5,594 bases of DNA, taken from positions 1-5,594 of the forward strand of contig SCUQ01000034.1 of the NCBI GenBank assembly GCA_004297635.1, in the 5' to 3' direction. Position 1 is the first letter of the stretch; each line of letters begins with the position of its first letter. The DNA is from Rhizorhabdus sp. (GTDB lineage Bacteria; Pseudomonadota; Alphaproteobacteria; Sphingomonadales; Sphingomonadaceae). This document shows, in pieces, positions 5,045 through 5,594 of the stretch. A program made the position numbers and the translations under genes. A model generated the notes under the pieces. The model was not told the DNA's origin. It worked only from the letters and a program-made list of their open reading frames with translations, and ran no database searches.

Positions 5045-5594
5045 ATGATCACCCTCGATCCCCAACGTCGGCCCAGGCACGCCGTCATCCTCTGTCATCC
5101 GGACAGGAAGAGTTTCAATGCCTCCGTCGCCGAGCGCTATATTCGGACGGTCGAGCTTATGGGCCATGAAACGGTGCTGCGCGACCTGTATGCGATGCAC
5201 TTCGATCCCGTGCTGAAGGATGAGGAGCGGCCCGGTACAGCGGATTTCATGATGGCGGGCGATGTCGCCGAAGAGCTGTCGGTGATCGCGGGCTGCGACG
5301 CCTTCATCCTCGTCTATCCGATCTGGTTCGGGCTTCCGCCCGCCATGCTCAAGGGATATGTCGACCGTGTGCTCGGTGCGGCTTTTCCGTTCCGGCATGT
5401 CCAGAACCGCACGACGCACCCTCTGCTGACGGGCAAGAAGATGCTGAGCTTCAGCTCTTCGGGGACGAGCCAGCAATGGCTGGACGAGCAGGGCGCCTGG
5501 ATCTCGCTGCGCACCGTGTTCGACAAATATCTGGAGCATGCCTTCTCGATGACATCCTCCGACCATGTCCACTTCTCGCCGATCATCGACGGGA
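5045..5594 (+). CDS. Flavodoxin-fold NAD(P)H oxidoreductase (Flavodoxin_2 / NQO-MdaB-KefF type), 3' end cut
   Basis: The first 183 codons of a soluble flavoprotein of the NAD(P)H:quinone oxidoreductase type; the gene runs off the right edge without a stop. Such enzymes bind FMN or FAD and transfer two electrons from NAD(P)H to quinones or similar acceptors. Seen in the sequence: an opening beta-strand HAVILCHPDRKSFNASVAE (the phosphate-binding region of the fold), the RDLYAMHFDPVL stretch usual after the second strand, and the family hallmark YPIWFGLPPAMLKGYVDRVL, followed by KKMLSFSSSG. These fit Flavodoxin_2 better than short-chain flavodoxins or WrbA. Start choice: ATG at 5045 has GGAG 7 nt upstream; the in-frame ATG at 5039 is only 1 nt from it. 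It follows the transpeptidase gene after 102 bp in the same direction, so it may share its transcript or have its own promoter. Exact electron acceptor cannot be told. Confidence 0.92.
   Translation, partial: MITLDPQRRPRHAVILCHPDRKSFNASVAERYIRTVELMGHETVLRDLYAMHFDPVLKDEERPGTADFMMAGDVAEELSVIAGCDAFILVYPIWFGLPPAMLKGYVDRVLGAAFPFRHVQNRTTHPLLTGKKMLSFSSSGTSQQWLDEQGAWISLRTVFDKYLEHAFSMTSSDHVHFSPIIDG

Noticed and set aside
3698..5572. 624-residue open frame on the minus strand
   Set aside because: It lies antisense to the transpeptidase and flavodoxin-like genes, both of which have clear family motifs; its composition (His, Arg, Gly, Ala, Asp rich, no domain-like pattern) is that of a GC-rich shadow frame.

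Overview
The window is high-GC bacterial chromosomal sequence (GC/GC-rich third positions, long antisense shadow ORFs) that reads like an alphaproteobacterium, most likely a sphingomonad. That placement rests on codon style and on the look of the proteins, so it is inference. I see no mobile element, rRNA, tRNA or CRISPR array, and no gene-free stretch above 300 bases; the longest gap is about 164 bp.

The layout is two divergent gene sets around a control region at 2842-3005. Leftward (minus strand, from the middle to base 1) lie a six-helix HdeD-family membrane protein (2278-2841), an MBL-fold/beta-CASP RNase-like protein (571-2193) and the N-terminal third or so of a P-type cation-transporting ATPase (584 to the left edge, cut off). 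Rightward lie a tandem universal stress protein (3006-3809), a compact YcbB/LdtD-like L,D-transpeptidase (3812-4942) and a flavodoxin-fold NAD(P)H oxidoreductase (5045 to the right edge, cut off).

Spacing suggests two operons. The RNase and ATPase genes overlap by 14 bp. The stress-protein and transpeptidase genes are 2 bp apart. The control region holds a perfect 16-bp inverted repeat (2899-2914, 5-N6-5 like CRP-family sites) centred about 41 bp upstream of the start site predicted from a TAATAT -10 element (2935-2940), with no good -35. This is the arrangement of a class II activator-dependent promoter.

Together the genes look like a stress or low-energy survival locus. The parts are membrane acid/stress protection (HdeD), RNA processing (beta-CASP), ion transport (ATPase), nucleotide-binding stress protein (Usp), cell-wall cross-link remodelling (Ldt) and redox chemistry (flavodoxin-like). 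The individual families are known. The co-regulation, the identity of the regulator and the joint role are inference. I found no clearly new type of system; the most distinctive points are the control region, the PG-binding-domain-less transpeptidase coupled to a Usp gene, and the Arg-rich tail of the beta-CASP protein.
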